Counted from the stretch's first letter, positions 21,213 through 32,361 are shown. The stretch is DNA of 64,000 nt from Eupeodes corollae (GCF_945859685.1 NC_079147.1:190819174-190883173), one strand, 5' to 3'. Numbers and translations are program-made. Notes: generated from the letters alone by a model not told the origin.

Positions 21213-22247
21213 CTACAGCCCGGTGCGGACCTGGGCCTCAACCAACAAGCGTCTCCAGCCAGCTCGGTCCCTAGCTATCCAGTTTCGCACGCCAAGTTGG
21301 TTGAGGTCCTCTCCCACCTGGGTGCGCCACCTGATTCGCGGTCTTCCTCTACTGCGCCGTCTCTCTGGATTGGATTCGAAGACCTTCCGGGCTGGAGCGT
21401 TGATGTCCAAACGCTCTACATGACCTAGCCATCTAAGCCGTTGGACTTTAATTCTGCTAACTAGGTCAGTGTCGCTATACAGCCCGTACAGTTCGTCGTT
21501 ATATCTTCTCCTCCATTCTCCATCTATGCGTACGGGGCCAATAATCACCCGAAGAATTTTTCTCTCGAAGCAACCTAAGACGCTCTCATCTTTCTTTGAC
21601 AGGGTCCAGGCCTCAGCGCCATAAATGAGAACCGGGATGATGAGTGTCTTATAGATGGTGATTTTACATGCTCGAGAGAGGACTTTACTTCTCAATTGCC
21701 TTCTAAGTCCAAAGAAGCAGCGATTTGCAAGAGTTATTCTTCGTTTGATTTCAGCGCTGGTGTCGTTGTCTGCATTAATAGCGGTGCCTAGGTAGACAAA
21801 GTCCTTAACTACCTCAAAGTTAAAGCTGTCCATGGTGACGTTTTGTCCAAGACGTCGTCGTTCAGTGTCCTTTTTTGATGACAGCATATACTTGGTCTTG
21901 CCCTCATTGACCACTAAACCCATCTTCTTCGCTTCCGTCGCAATGCTCAAAAACGCTCCACTGACATCAAGTTTTGATCTTCCAATTATGTCAATATCAT
22001 CTGCGTATCCGAGTATATGGATGGATCTTTGGAAGATTGTGCCTCTAGTGTTGACGGTTGAGTTTTGCACAATTCTTTCCAGAACGATTTTGAAGAAGTC
22101 GCATGACAGTGCATCGCCTTGTCTAAAACCTTTTTTGACATCAAATGCATCGGTAAGATCTTTTCCGACCTTGATAGAGCAGCGTGCATTCTCCATCGTC
22201 ATTCTGCACAAACGGATAAGTTTGACAGGGATGCCAAAACTAGACAT
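21213..22247 (-). pseudogene. RTE reverse transcriptase palm and thumb ORF
   Basis: An intact 344-codon frame. Motifs in order: MSSFGIPVKLIRLCRMTMEN, GFRQGDALSCDFFKIVLERI, HILGYADDIDIIGRS (catalytic YADD), VNEGKTKYMLSSKKD, VKDFVYLGTAINADNDTSAE, LIYGAEAWTLSKKDESVLGC, LRWLGHVERLDINAPARKVF and a terminal WRRLLVEAQVRTGL. The ATG is internal: the real ORF continues upstream into AAYDSIYREELYRA, and the finger region is deleted there. It would polymerise cDNA by target-primed reverse transcription in an intact element. Clade call RTE (CFDP2/BovB-related) from the endonuclease and tail type. Confidence 0.9.
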
Positions 22248-22633
22248 TGCTCGGTAGAGCTCTTCCCTATAGATGCTGTCATACGCGGCTTTAACAGAGA
22301 GGGGTCTCCTTTCCTATGTATCGGGCACACTATGCTGAATTTCCATTCATCGGGCATGCTTTCTTCCGACCATATTTTGCAGATGAGTTGGTGCATGCTC
22401 CGTACCAAGTCATCGCCTGCTGCTTTGAATAGTTCGGCAGCGATTCCGTCAGCTCCAGCAGCTTTGTTTGACTTAAGTTTAGATATAGCTATCTTCACTT
22501 CGTCAAGGTCGGTTAGGCGGAATTGTTGATCTGCGTCGCTGAGGTTGAGTGGTTCTATCTCCCTTACAGCGGAATTCGGTCCGTCATCGCATTTATATAA
22601 TTTGGAGAAATGATCTTTCCATATTCTCAGCAT
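22199..22633 (-). pseudogene. RTE reverse transcriptase N-terminal (finger) fragment
   Basis: It contains LRIWKDHFSKLYKCDDGP, LTDLDEVKIAISKLKSNKAA, GADGIAAELFKAAGDDLVRS and EWKFSIVCPIHRKGDP. After KGDP the sequence jumps to the AAYDSIYREELYR block, so the stretch that normally holds the GFR-GKST motif is deleted and the frame shifts. Confidence 0.88.
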
Positions 22634-22834
22634 GGACTGCGGTTCTACTACGATGTTCCCTTGATCGTCTTTACAGGCTCCGGTTCGTGGCTGGTACCCT
22701 TGAGATTTTTTTTTTACCCTTTGGTAAAATTTACGAACCTCATTTTTGTTGTGACATCCCTCTATCTCCTCGATCGCGCGCTTCTCATGCTCTCTATTTT
22801 TCCATCTAAGAAGCCGGTGTTCCTCTCTCCTCTT

Positions 22835-23678
22835 CTACTTGTAGAGCTCGCGAGCAGCTCTAGTCCTTTTGTGCAGCGCCGTTTTGTATGCCTCTTGTTT
22901 CGCTGCGTGCGCTTGCCGGCATTCGTCGTCAAACCGGGGGTTTCGCTGTGGTGGCCGTGTGGAACCTAGCACTGCAGAGGCGGCATCTCTGATGGCTGCA
23001 AGGCAATGTTGCCACTGGTTTTCAATGCTTAACGCAGGAGGCATAGGACTCCTTAAGAGGTTATTAGAGACTCGATCGGAAAAGGACATGGCAGTCTCTT
23101 GCGATTGTAGCCGTCTAGCGTCAAATCTTCTCACAGTACTTCCTTGTTTTGGCTTGGATCGGGATATCCGTAGCCGTACCTTGGCTACAACGAGGCTAGT
23201 GGTCCGAGTCAATGTTGGAATCTCGGAATGTTCGGATATCCTGCATCCTGGAGAAGTGTCGTGCGTCGATCGCAATGTGGTCAATCTGGTTGACGGTTGA
23301 TTGATCAGGAGATTTCCATGTCCCCTTGTGGATATTGAGATGCGTGAACTGCGTACTAGCTACCAGAACGTCTCGCCCCGCAGCGAAATCGACCAGCCTG
23401 AATCCGTTGTTGGAGGTAGTGTAGTGCAGGCTGTATCTCCCGATTATGCCACCAAAGATGTCTTCTCTTCCTAGCTGGGCATTAAAATCTCCTAAGACAA
23501 TTTTAATGTCATAGCCAGGGAACTGCTCATATGTCTTGTCCAAGACCTCGAAGAATATGTCTTTGGTGTCTTTATCTTTCTCCTCTGTTGGGGCATGCGC
23601 GCATATTAGGCTTATGTTGGCGAATTTAGGCTTGATGCGGATTGTCGTGATGCGCTCGCTCACACTGTTGAAACTCAA
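22835..23678 (-). pseudogene. RTE endonuclease domain and linker
   Basis: Two overlapping frames (23196-23678, 22835-23284) encode ISLICAHAPTEEKDKDTKDI, YDIKIVLGDFNAQLGREDIF, FRLVDFAAGRDVLVASTQFT, DQSTVNQIDHIAIDARHFSR and DSNIDSDH, followed by VVAKVRLRISRSKPKQGST. The motif set LGDFN / ID / DSDH is that of a metal-dependent endonuclease nicking the target DNA. The N-terminal part (ICTWNVRSLN, AIQEARWDG) continues upstream to about 24010. One frameshift lies around 23200. Confidence 0.88.
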
Positions 23679-24295
23679 GACTTTTTGCCTGAGCCTAGTT
23701 CCAACAACAAATCCACACCCAAATAGACACTGTCTTTGTTCACGGTAGCAGTCGTCGTAGTAGATATCGCAGTCTTTTAGTTTGCGTTTGCCCGGTCCAT
23801 CCCATCGAGCTTCTTGGATGGCTGTAATATCTGCCTTGCAGCAGTTTAGGGCTTCCGCTAATTGTTCGGCTGCACGTGGTCTGTTAAGGGACCTAACATT
23901 CCACGTACATATCCGAAGTTCGTTGTCCTTATTTCGTTTGCGTGGGTTGTCAACAGTGAATCCGTCCGTATCCGAGGCTTGTTGGTGCTTCGAAACTTAA
24001 GGTATTTTTACGTGGCCAGGAAGTCACCCCGACGGCACAACCCCCAACCTGAAAGGCCAGATCCTTAGTATAACTCCAAGGAAGGTGAGCCGGATAAACC
24101 GCTCCTTACAGGCCTGGGCTCCGAATATGTCGAAGAAGCCCTATAAGGTGTTTACTAAGTAGTTCAACCTTACTGGAGCTGTAGACGCCACCGTTGATTC
24201 CATCTCGAGAATTCGTCCGCTGTCGCCTGGATAAGGAGAGGTGCCTTAGTGAAAACACTTCCCCCCTCCCTCTCGATTGCTGCCCCCAACAACTT

Positions 24296-25998
24296 TCCAC
24301 TGCTTAAAGTCATTGTTTATAAAATTTAGCTCTTTAAACTTTATTGATCAAGGGGGAAGGCCTAAGCTTTGGGTCCACAATTGCGTAGGAAGGCAGTTTT
24401 TATATAATCCTGCATTGTTTGCTTGTACCAACTTTGACCTCTTACTTTCCACTCAAAAAATTCCTATCAGCAAATTTATTTTTTTAATGTGAGCCCAAGT
24501 AAACTCTCGAAACTTCTTGTGCAGTATTGAAGAAAGACTTAGCAGACATATAATCAGTAACTTGGATACATTTAAAGCTTAAAAAAAGGCAAAACCTTTA
24601 AAACCAAACGATATCATTAATGCAACAACAAACAATTTGCTTATTTAAATCTCCCACTGTTATATTGATGCACCACAGAGTTCTTGTCATTTATGCTTTT
24701 TGGCATCCTTTCACGAAGGCACCTAATCGCCTTATCTCTTTTCTACTAATATTAAAGCCAGCTTCAGTTGGTTTTTGAGCTTTATAATGCACCTTATACC
24801 AAAATATGAAACCAAAATAATACATTTAAATATAAGAATGTACAAAAATACCTAAAAGAGCTCTGTTATTTTCACCTGTACCTTTATAATACTCACTGTA
24901 TACTTATTTCGAAATGATAATTTCGAGCCACAGAAATAGAAAGACACAAAAAAAAACTAATCTCTTTTGCCTTTTTTTGAGCGGTGTTGGGGTAGGGAAT
25001 GATTTTTTGTTTTAAATTTTGTCTTTTTTTTACAATTTTTGTATCCTTTTTTTTGTTTTTTTTTTTTGTTTGCATTGTAAAATATAGGACCGAAACTCGT
25101 TGGAAACTAATCTGCATTTCATTTGCTTGACCTAATCTGGTAACCATTTTGTTCGCCCTGACTCGCCCTTGCCGTGCAATGTTAGCAGTATCTAAAGTTG
25201 ATGGGAAGGCCGATGGTTAAAATAATTTAAGTGGACATTTGGGTATTAAGTACTTACTCGAAAGGTGGGTTTTTCAACAAAATTTGCTCCTATCGAGAAA
25301 AGCTTGTTAAATGATATGAAGTTTGAAAGTAAATTATAACATTTTAATGTTAACCAGTCTTGTTTAGAATGCAATCTTTTGGGAAAACGCTCTTCAATAT
25401 AATGAATCACATTTATTGAATTCTCCTTAATATTGATACTACAATATTTGCAATCTCCAATCAATTGACCTCAAAAAACTGTGATAATTTAATTTAATAA
25501 AAAGTCATCATTAATCAATTGATTTGTAATCATTTAAGACATCATGCATTCGTTACATATACTTGGAATCTTTGTATTCTTCACTCAAATATCACAACAA
25601 AGATTGCATTTTATTAAAAGCCTGATGTCAACTTATTGACAAAGAATAAAATAAGAACTACTCGTACTTAACGGTTGATTCATTTTTAATAATTTAGCAA
25701 TACACTTTGGAATAAAAAATAATAATTCCAGGGTGAAAGTAAATGCGTTTAAAAAATTCATTTATCAAAAAGAATAAAAATCATAGAACATTTTTTATGA
25801 TAAATTTGAAATTGATCCAATGTGAAATTTTTAAACTAAATAAACAATATCAGAGATAATTTCTGAATTTCTGGGAACTGATTTGCTAGGTCTTTCAGCG
25901 CTATCATAGAATTGTACGATTAAGCTAAAGTAATAGTTTCAATTATTTTTCAAACTTTTGCTTTTAACAAATCCAACTAAAGAAAGTTGAATGAACAT
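24296..25998. other. AT-rich unassigned sequence
   Basis: No gene or transposon recognised. Poly-T/poly-A tracts occur around 24940-25075. Small open frames (84 codons or fewer) lack motifs. Confidence 0.4.
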
Positions 25999-26308
25999 CA
26001 ACAGGGCCGACTTTACAATCTTGGGGTCCATAGGCCCCCCTGTATGATTGTATAAAAATGTTATGTTGTGTAATAAAGGTATACTGAAAAAATCACATAA
26101 TTTTGAATTTATTGATATTTATTATTTTAATTTTTTAAATAAATACATTTTATTTAATTTATTAGAAAGATAAATAGTTATTGCAGCACTTAAAACATAA
26201 ACAAAAACAATGTAAAAATAAAACCAACAAATAAATATTTCATATAAAAATTCAAAAATAAGCAAAATTTAAATAACAGACAATTAAATAAGTTATTGTG
26301 AATGTAAA

Positions 26309-26698
26309 TTAGAAGAACAATAAAGTGACACAAACTATATTTTTTTCAGGGAAAAGAATGGAATATTTATTGAAGGGGTCTTTTTCTCGATCTAAGATTA
26401 ACAAATCATTGATCACATTTTTAAAATCGATTCCTCTGACGATGTCGCTTTCGATTGATATCAGGGACAAACATGTTAATCTTTCTTGAATCATTATAGT
26501 TTTGAGTTCGTTTTGGATTCTTTTTAACATAGAGAAGGAACGTTCCCCATTGCAATTGGTCACCATCATACTTAGGAAAATTCTTAGTGCAATTTCAACA
26601 TTTGGAAATTCATCTTCAACTTTATTATAAAACCCAAGAATGTTGTCAATTTTTTCATTTTTGTCTCTATAATTTTCAAACAGTCTTTTGGTTTTCAT
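26309..26698 (-). pseudogene. hAT transposase C-terminal dimerisation region
   Basis: A 129-codon frame containing FPNVEIALRIFLSMMVTNCN, GERSFSMLKRIQNELKTIMI and QERLTCLSLISIESDIVRGI. This is the hAT C-terminal dimerisation block (ERSFS-LK-IKN-LR, RL--L-L-SIE). The segment between this part and the TRWSA end at 27.27 kb is largely lost. Confidence 0.85.
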
Positions 26699-26829
26699 TC
26701 AGGCATTCAGCATGTTCATAGTTCATCTCCGTTCACATCTTCGGTGTTAAATTTAGCAAAAGATTTGCAGTTCTCTTTTAAGTATTCTGAATTCAGATTT
26801 TTTAATCAAAACAAATTCGAAACGTTGGC

Positions 26830-27262
26830 TTCGTATACGAACACAGTCGTTCTTTCAAATTCTCTTGGATAGAATACAAAAAAGGGCCTTAAAAATGATA
26901 GGCGATATAACTATAATCGAAACATTTACATCACTAGAACACCGCCGCAATGTTTCATGCCTTTCGTTGTTTTATCGTTATTTTTACAAAAAATGTTCTG
27001 TTGAACTAGACAGTTGCATTCCACCCCTTAAACGATTCACAGTTCTAGGAATGCTCATCAGTTTACCCTTGAGCTCAATTTCGGCCGTACTGTCAAGTAT
27101 AGAGATTCTTTCTTAAATCGCACATCGAGAATGTGGAATGCTTTAGCCAACTCTGTTTTTCCCTCCCATTTTGATGTTCAAAACTTTAAGACCAATGTGC
27201 ACCGGTATCCCTTTTTAATCCTTCCCTATTTTCCTAATGCTCACACTGTGTTTAAATATAAA
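26830..27262 (+). mobile_element. Jockey-like LINE 3' end inside the hAT relic
   Basis: The plus strand reads DRIQKRALKMIGD, then EHRRNVSCLSLFYRYFY, then CIPPLKRFTVLGMLISLPL-type residues. This is the C-terminal region of the Jockey ORF (copy at 45.8-48.2 kb: LDSIERRAFKL and following). It ends in a short A-rich stretch (AAATATAAA) immediately before the hAT TRWSA codons, in opposite orientation. 5'-truncated. Confidence 0.75.
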
Positions 27263-28085
27263 CAGCTCACGCCGACCATCTAGTTTGAGAACGGCTTTTT
27301 AAACCTCTTTTTTGACTAAAATGAGCAGTTAACACACTCCCTCGATGAGAAGATACCGAAAAAAAGTTATACAATTTTTGAATAATGTCAAAGAATTTGG
27401 TTGCTTCTAAAACACAATCAGCGGCATGCATTCCTGCCAAGTTTAATGAGTGCCCTGGACATGGTACAAAAGTAGCAAACTTACATTTTTCTTTTATTCT
27501 TGTCTGCAGATCAGAAAACCTTTCTGACATATTACGACATTAGTAACGAATAATAAATGTTAGTTGATCAACATGAGACCGATCATCAACGCTTATTGAT
27601 AAATATGTTGCCATTTTCACTGCTTTTACAATAGTTTTCAAAACCTGTCTTCCCATGACATGAATAAATTCATTACAGATATTTGCTGAAAGATAACACA
27701 AATGACCACTTCCTGGATTTCCAAATTTGCTTAAATGATATACGAGAAACGGGTCAAACTCGCTAAACAACTCAATACATCCCAACTAATTCCGGTTATT
27801 GGAAGATCCGAGGATCTCATTGTCACCACGAAATGAAAGCCCTCTTGAAGCTAAAAACTTTACAACAGCTACGATCCGCTTCAACACATTTCTCCAGTAA
27901 CTTACTTCATTTTGATGTTGTGATATTAATTCAGTATCTACTCTACCTGTCACTTTTGTTCGTGCTATGTAAGTCATCATAGATTGTCCATGGGAAGAAC
28001 TGCTTTCATGTGAAATAATTTTGCAGGGAATGTGATTTAAATTGTTCAGCAATGAAAGTACGAATTCTGATTTTTCTTTATGCAT
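27263..28085 (-). pseudogene. hAT transposase N-terminal/catalytic region (DUF4371-like)
   Basis: Pieces: 27786-28085 (YWRNVLKRIVAVVKFLASRG, LSFRGDNEILG), 27540-27785 (DPFLVYHLSKFGNPGSGHLC, YLSANICNEFIHVMG, MATYLSISVDDRSHVDQLTF) and 27267-27530 (FVPCPGHSLNLAGMHAADCV, ending KSRSQTRWSA). The order SFRG, then ISVD (catalytic Asp region), then CPGHSLNLAG, then TRWSA is that of ZMYM1/DUF4371 hAT transposases. The pieces are nearly collinear but lie in different frames, with stops between them. After TRWSA the sequence passes straight into Jockey sequence. Confidence 0.82.
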
Positions 28086-28379
28086 CTAAAATTGTATCGA
28101 AATATTTTTTTCTTGAAAATAGACCAATAGAGGTTGAGTGATGTTTCAGCAATTTGGTGATTGCGGGGCCCTGAGCCTGGGCCTGGAAAAAAATTAGATT
28201 ACTGAAATCCCAACGGTCCTTTTACAATCCATATAAGTTTTTCTACTTGCGATTTTTTAAAAATTATAACAAATAATTAAAGCAGGGCTAAGGTTATATT
28301 CTATAGAAAATTATAGAGCTCAGAAATATATACCTACAGACCATTTTTGATGTCGTAGATGCTTATTACTTATTACTTA

Positions 28380-29330
28380 GCTATAATCTAGTCCTCATTG
28401 CAGAGGTTCGTTTTTTCAAACTATGACCCTGTTTCCAACAAAATTCAATAACTTCGCTCAACTTTGGGACAGAATACGAATGCCACGACAACAAAAATTC
28501 TTCATTTCCCACGAATCGATCAACTTTTTGACTTCTTCATAAAATCAAGGGTGTTGGTCACCCAAATAATAGGGCATTGATCGAAACAAGTGATAATCAG
28601 AGGGCGCAATGTCTCAAAAATACGTCGGTTGGGGTAGGATTTCCCATCCTAACGTTTGCAAGTACGTTTGGACCACTTTTGCAACATGAGGTCTAGCGTT
28701 GTGGTGCTGTTAAATCAATTTGTCATGCCTCTCACTGTATGGTAAGCGGTTGTCTGTTATTTTTTGGCTAGATTGCAATAATAACAATCTATTACGGTCA
28801 CTTGTGATTTTTAAATCGTTTCAACAACTCATTATACGGTGTCGAGCTGGTCCCCTCAAATGCAGAGCATGATCTTGTACACAAGAAGGGACAGAATTCT
28901 TTGAGTTTTAAGTCAAATAACAAGGCTTTAAGACGTTTTGAAATCACTCACTTTCAATCCCTATGAACTTACCAATTTTTCTTTAGTTTGCCGCGATTCT
29001 TCACTGAGTAATGCCTCCAATGTTGAATCTTCGAAAACTTTCGATCTTTGCTGGTCTTTTACTTTTAAATCACCAATCTTTTAGCGTTAAAACTACGGCA
29101 CATTCTCTTACTAATATCATCCACACCATACATTATTTTGAGCATTCGATGAGACTCAGCCGTAGTTTAAGAAACTCCTGTAAGTGGCAAGAATTCGGTT
29201 AGTAAACTGACAATTTTAAGCGAATAAAACTTAACGCTGCACACAAATATCCATTAATGCTTCAATGGGGAAAACTTCGGGAGCAAAGTTGTACACCTTG
29301 TATCTTAAATCAAAAAAAAGTCTAATCCAC
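28380..29330 (-). mobile_element. Mariner-like element of a second type, degenerate
   Basis: Minus-strand translation with shifts gives FEDSTLEALLSEESRQTKEK, then LCI--DQLDTV, then SERHDKLI-QHHNARPHVAK (equivalent to the mariner QHDNARPHVA second-Asp block, with Asp changed to His), then remnants like EILPQPTDVFLRHCAL---LSLVSINALLFG near the expected SPDLAPSDYHLF block. This is the SETMAR/irritans-like mariner arrangement, different from the FQQDGAT-type mariners elsewhere in the window. Boundaries are approximate; no terminal repeats recognised. Confidence 0.65.
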
Positions 29331-29852
29331 CTTTAGTTTATTTTTATAAAATCATTTAAATAAAATTATTTCACTTCATGATCTTATTTCTATTTTTTTG
29401 TCTATTGAATTATAGGTAGTTTAAATGTCAAAAACTATCAGAAACTGTCAGTGTCGATAGGCAATTTCAGGAATGATAAAGTAGTCTTAGAAATCGATAA
29501 TGTTTTTCATCCGGAGAATTTCATCTTACAACAAATGCGAAATGTCAATAGATCAAGTTGACGCACTGGAAGATGAATTCTTAGAATTCTGTAATTGACA
29601 TTTTTATAAATTTGGCTAGAGACCAAACAAACTTGGAAAACATTTATCGCGGAAATTGTCCTATTTGTTTAACTTGACGCTGTTCTTTTTTGTTTAAATG
29701 TTGACAAAAAAAAGACACTCCAATAATTGTTTGTACGAATGCACAACTCGACCCTAAACTGCCCAACTTTGTTGCATATCAAATAGACAGGAAAAAAAGG
29801 AAGTTTAGGTTACCTTGATAGGGCTTTGAAAGTTTCTAGATTTTCACTGTAT
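29331..29852. other. Sequence upstream of candidate first coding exon
   Basis: No repeat recognised. It would contain the 5' UTR or an upstream intron if the exon at 29853-29988 is real. No TATA box at a convincing place. Confidence 0.3.
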
Positions 29853-29988
29853 ATGTCGTACATTTTATCTGTTTTGCTGCTGCTATTTCTGGCTGCTGCT
29901 GCTGCCACTACTTCAACTACTTTGTATCCTCATTGGGAATTCCAGCATGACAATGATGTTGATGAGGGTATTTTAGGAATAGGTCTAG
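29853..29988 (+). CDS. Candidate first coding exon of a secreted protein
   Basis: ATG at 29853 opens a frame with a textbook signal peptide: MSYILSVLLLLFLAAAAATT (short polar start, Leu-rich core, Ala-rich cleavage region), then an acidic segment HWEFQHDNDVDEGILGIGL. The frame then meets CTAG|GTAAGG, a strong splice donor, at 29988/29989 (exon phase 1). An in-frame upstream TTG at 29826 is unlikely as a start. The exon lies in repeat-free sequence, while both sides beyond it are full of transposons, fitting an exon next to a long intron. I do not recognise the protein and cannot find the next exon with confidence. A chance frame remains possible; the combination of signal peptide and donor is the argument. 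Confidence 0.45.
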
Positions 29989-30900
29989 GTAAGGTACCAA
30001 CGACTTTCAGTACGTCCTTATGCACATATTTTTCTATCTCTAACTCTTTCCTTTCATTTGCCATCAAGCCTTCTTCATGTGTGTGTGGCATATAAAATAG
30101 TTGTTTTTCGTTTTCGTTTTTGTTGTTAAACTTTTATTTTATTTTAAATTCATGCAATCAAATTAATTTTTGTCAGTGATGTTGGTGGGGATGGTAGGGG
30201 GGGTTATGGAGAGAGAGAAAATGCAATGAGGATGTGAATAAATTTGCTGTTCATTCTACATTCTCGTAGGTACACAAAATTATGTAGGATGAAGTTAGAT
30301 CCTATTTAATGAAATGGCCACGGAAACGGAAGTTGTTTTGAATGTATATTTCAACACTTTCTCATAAAAATAAAGAAGAAGAAAACAACAGGAAACTCTA
30401 AAATGTTTTTTTAAATATCAACCAACAAAACAGAGTTTAAGTTGAGTTGGTTTGGTAGTGGGTGGTTTATGCGATGTCACTTTAATTTGTAAGGACTTAG
30501 TTTGAAAAAAAAATGTTGATAGGTTCTAAATTTAAAGTAAACAATGTATTATATATTTTTTAAATATAAAGTTCTATCAATATGGAAGTTAGAAACTGTA
30601 TTTTAAAGCTATCATTATGGCTATTAACTCGTAGTCTAAAGGAATTGATATGCCATTAAAAATATATCACTTAATGCATTTCTTCATGACTAATTCGCAC
30701 ATTTGCAGCTATATGTCTTTGACAACTTTCTTAAGGTGCAATTTTTGGAAAGTTAATAACGTCGTAATGTTTGTGCCTTTGCTGCTGTTTGCTCTTAGCC
30801 TATATATTAATAGCAATTTTTTTTCAATTGTATATTGATATTTTAATAAATAAATAAATAATAAAATTTTTTGAGAAAACTGATGCAAATTTATAAATGG
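29989..30900. other. Possible intron start, no other feature
   Basis: AT-rich sequence following the splice donor. A 62-codon hydrophobic frame at 30650-30838 shows no supporting context. Confidence 0.3.
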
Positions 30901-31802
30901 AGGTTAAATTTTAATTTTAATTTTAAGGGCCGATGTTCATATTGATTAAAACAGACATTATTTAGAAAATTATTGTCATTTCTTTTTATTATTATAAGAC
31001 TCGTTTGGTTAAATTATATATTTTGAATAAAATATCAACCAATTATCAGCCACGCCCTCAGCAGCCCTCCTCTACCCGATGTTCCAAATTTTAATTTTTG
31101 AGGTTCTATACTGTTAATGTGCCGAACTATCTCATTCTTAACCTCTTGAATTGTCGCTGGCTTATTGAAGAACACTTTTTCTTTCAAATAACCTCAAAGA
31201 AAGAAGTGCAACGATGTCAAATCAAATTATCTTGCCGGCCAATCGACATAGACACCCATTCAGATAACATCGCTATTGAATTTGTCGTGTAGAAGAGCCA
31301 TTGTTTCGGTAACTTTGTGGCACCGTCCTGTTAAAACCACATTTTTTCCACATTCATATCTTCCTATTCGGGACATAAAAAATTGGTTATCATGTCAAGT
31401 TAGCATTTACAGAAACTGCTTGACAGACCTCATTTCTAAAAAAAATAAAGGCCACTCTTTGTGGGTGAATTGGTTTTTGATCACTCTTGCATTACCATTA
31501 AACGAGCATACACTTGTGTTTTCGCATCTTCTACAGGCCCGGTTTTCTCATTTTTTTTTTTAATTTTTCCAACTGTACACCCACTTGGAAGATTAAATTG
31601 ACCGAAAAAATCAGGAATATCCATTTCGATTTGAACGCCCATTTTCGTAATAAGCCTAAAAAAATTGAACGCATTTTGGATCTTTCCATTAGTCAAATTG
31701 AGTTAGTCTAAAATTTAGAAATGTCAGATGAAATGCAAAAAAACACTTGAAGTTTAGGTGCAGTTCACATTCAACATCGGCCCTTAAAAATTTAACTACA
31801 CT
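30901..31802 (-). mobile_element. Mariner family A copy with terminal repeats
   Basis: The left end reads AGGTTAAATT---TTTTAAGGGCCGATGTTCA. The right end, in reverse complement, reads GTGTAGTTAAATTTTTAAGGGCCGATGTTGA. The minus strand contains broken transposase remains such as an N-terminal MEMDIPDFFGQFNLPSGCTV-like stretch (31481-31696) and, further along, the region opposite the catalytic blocks in shifted frames. Related to the copies at 8.2, 36.1, 37.7 and 57.3 kb. Non-autonomous. Confidence 0.75.
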
Positions 31803-31811
31803 TTTTAAGTA

Positions 31812-31990
31812 CCATTGGTAAATAGAGTCGTTGGCAAGTTCGTTCGACCCAATCACTCAATTTTTTTTAAATCCCATATCTAAGTTAGTTCCAAAAACTT
31901 TTATAACTGTAATGATTTTAGATTAACTCTTAAAACAAAGGTTTTGACTTCAACATTATTTCATTCTATATAAAGTGTGGTTGTTAAGAT
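31812..31990 (-). repeat. Duplicated flank of mariner, copy 1
   Basis: The reverse complement of this stretch matches 37515-37700. Shared blocks include AACCAC, then TTTA-ATAGAAT-AAATAAT, then AAAATCATTA-AGTTATAAAAGTTT and GACTCTATTTAC. In both places the stretch lies directly upstream of a family A mariner in the same relative orientation. Confidence 0.6.
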
Positions 31991-31998
31991 AAGTCAAA

Positions 31999-32237
31999 CT
32001 AAAAACTATTTATTTTATGACGAAGTTTGGACTCGCCATAAAGTTTGAACGATTTAATGACGGGCTCTGGAAAACTCCTAAAAGCGACTATTTTTAAATA
32101 AATTGTAACCCGTTTTTCGAAAATTTCAGGATGATCTAGGAGATAATTCGCATAGGAATACATGATCTCAAAGAATTTTTTGTTTAAGATATATTTTTTG
32201 TCAACTAGACTCTCCTTACTCACCAACATGTGCCTCT
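31999..32237 (-). pseudogene. Unrecognised repeated ORF behind a splice acceptor
   Basis: On the minus strand a good acceptor (pyrimidine-rich TTTGTTTTTTACTTTTTGTAG) at 32238 precedes an open frame RHMLVSKESLVDKKYILNKK, then FFEIMYSYANYLLDHPEIFE and LKIVAFRSFPEPVIKSFKLY, to a stop at 31999. Its last third is repeated at about 36826-36950 (+), where the reading LKIIAFRNFPEPII is recognisable, so the ORF belongs to a multicopy unit, not a unique exon. I do not recognise the protein. The same unit continues into the duplicated flank and a mariner at both sites. Confidence 0.45.
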
Positions 32238-32361
32238 CTACAAAAAGTAAAAAACAAAGTAATAATAACGTTTAAATTTGTATTTACTGAGACATAATGT
32301 AAATTAAAAAAAAAAAAACTATTAAATACAAAATCAAAACAAAGAAATGTTTGCAATGCAT

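Larger units (their letters stand above)
21190..24295 (-). mobile_element. RTE-like LINE, nearly full length but defective (copy d)
   Basis: About 3.1 kb, close to the usual RTE length. The minus-strand 5' end lies in a GC-rich block around 24255-24295. It is followed by an endonuclease starting ELRICTWNVRSLNRPRAAEQ, a linker, a reverse transcriptase, a very short 3' UTR ending CTGTAGCGCCACC, and a GTAA-type simple tail at 21190-21205. The endonuclease (LGDFNAQLG, QIDHIAIDAR, DSDH) and the YADD box are intact as motifs. A deletion of roughly 80-85 residues removes the region between KGDP and AAYDSIYREELYRAMSSFG, and frameshifts split the ORF. It cannot be autonomous. Confidence 0.9.
26004..28173 (-). 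mobile_element. hAT-type element relic (DUF4371/ZMYM1-like transposase)
   Basis: The ends have CAGGGCC starting at 26004 and, in inverse, GGGGCCCTG at 28165-28173, similar to the CAGGGCC termini common in hAT elements. No clear 8-bp target duplication is visible. The minus strand carries a broken transposase of the DUF4371 plus hAT dimerisation type in at least four pieces. A plus-strand Jockey 3' fragment sits at about 26830-27262, in a place where part of the transposase is also missing. Confidence 0.75.
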
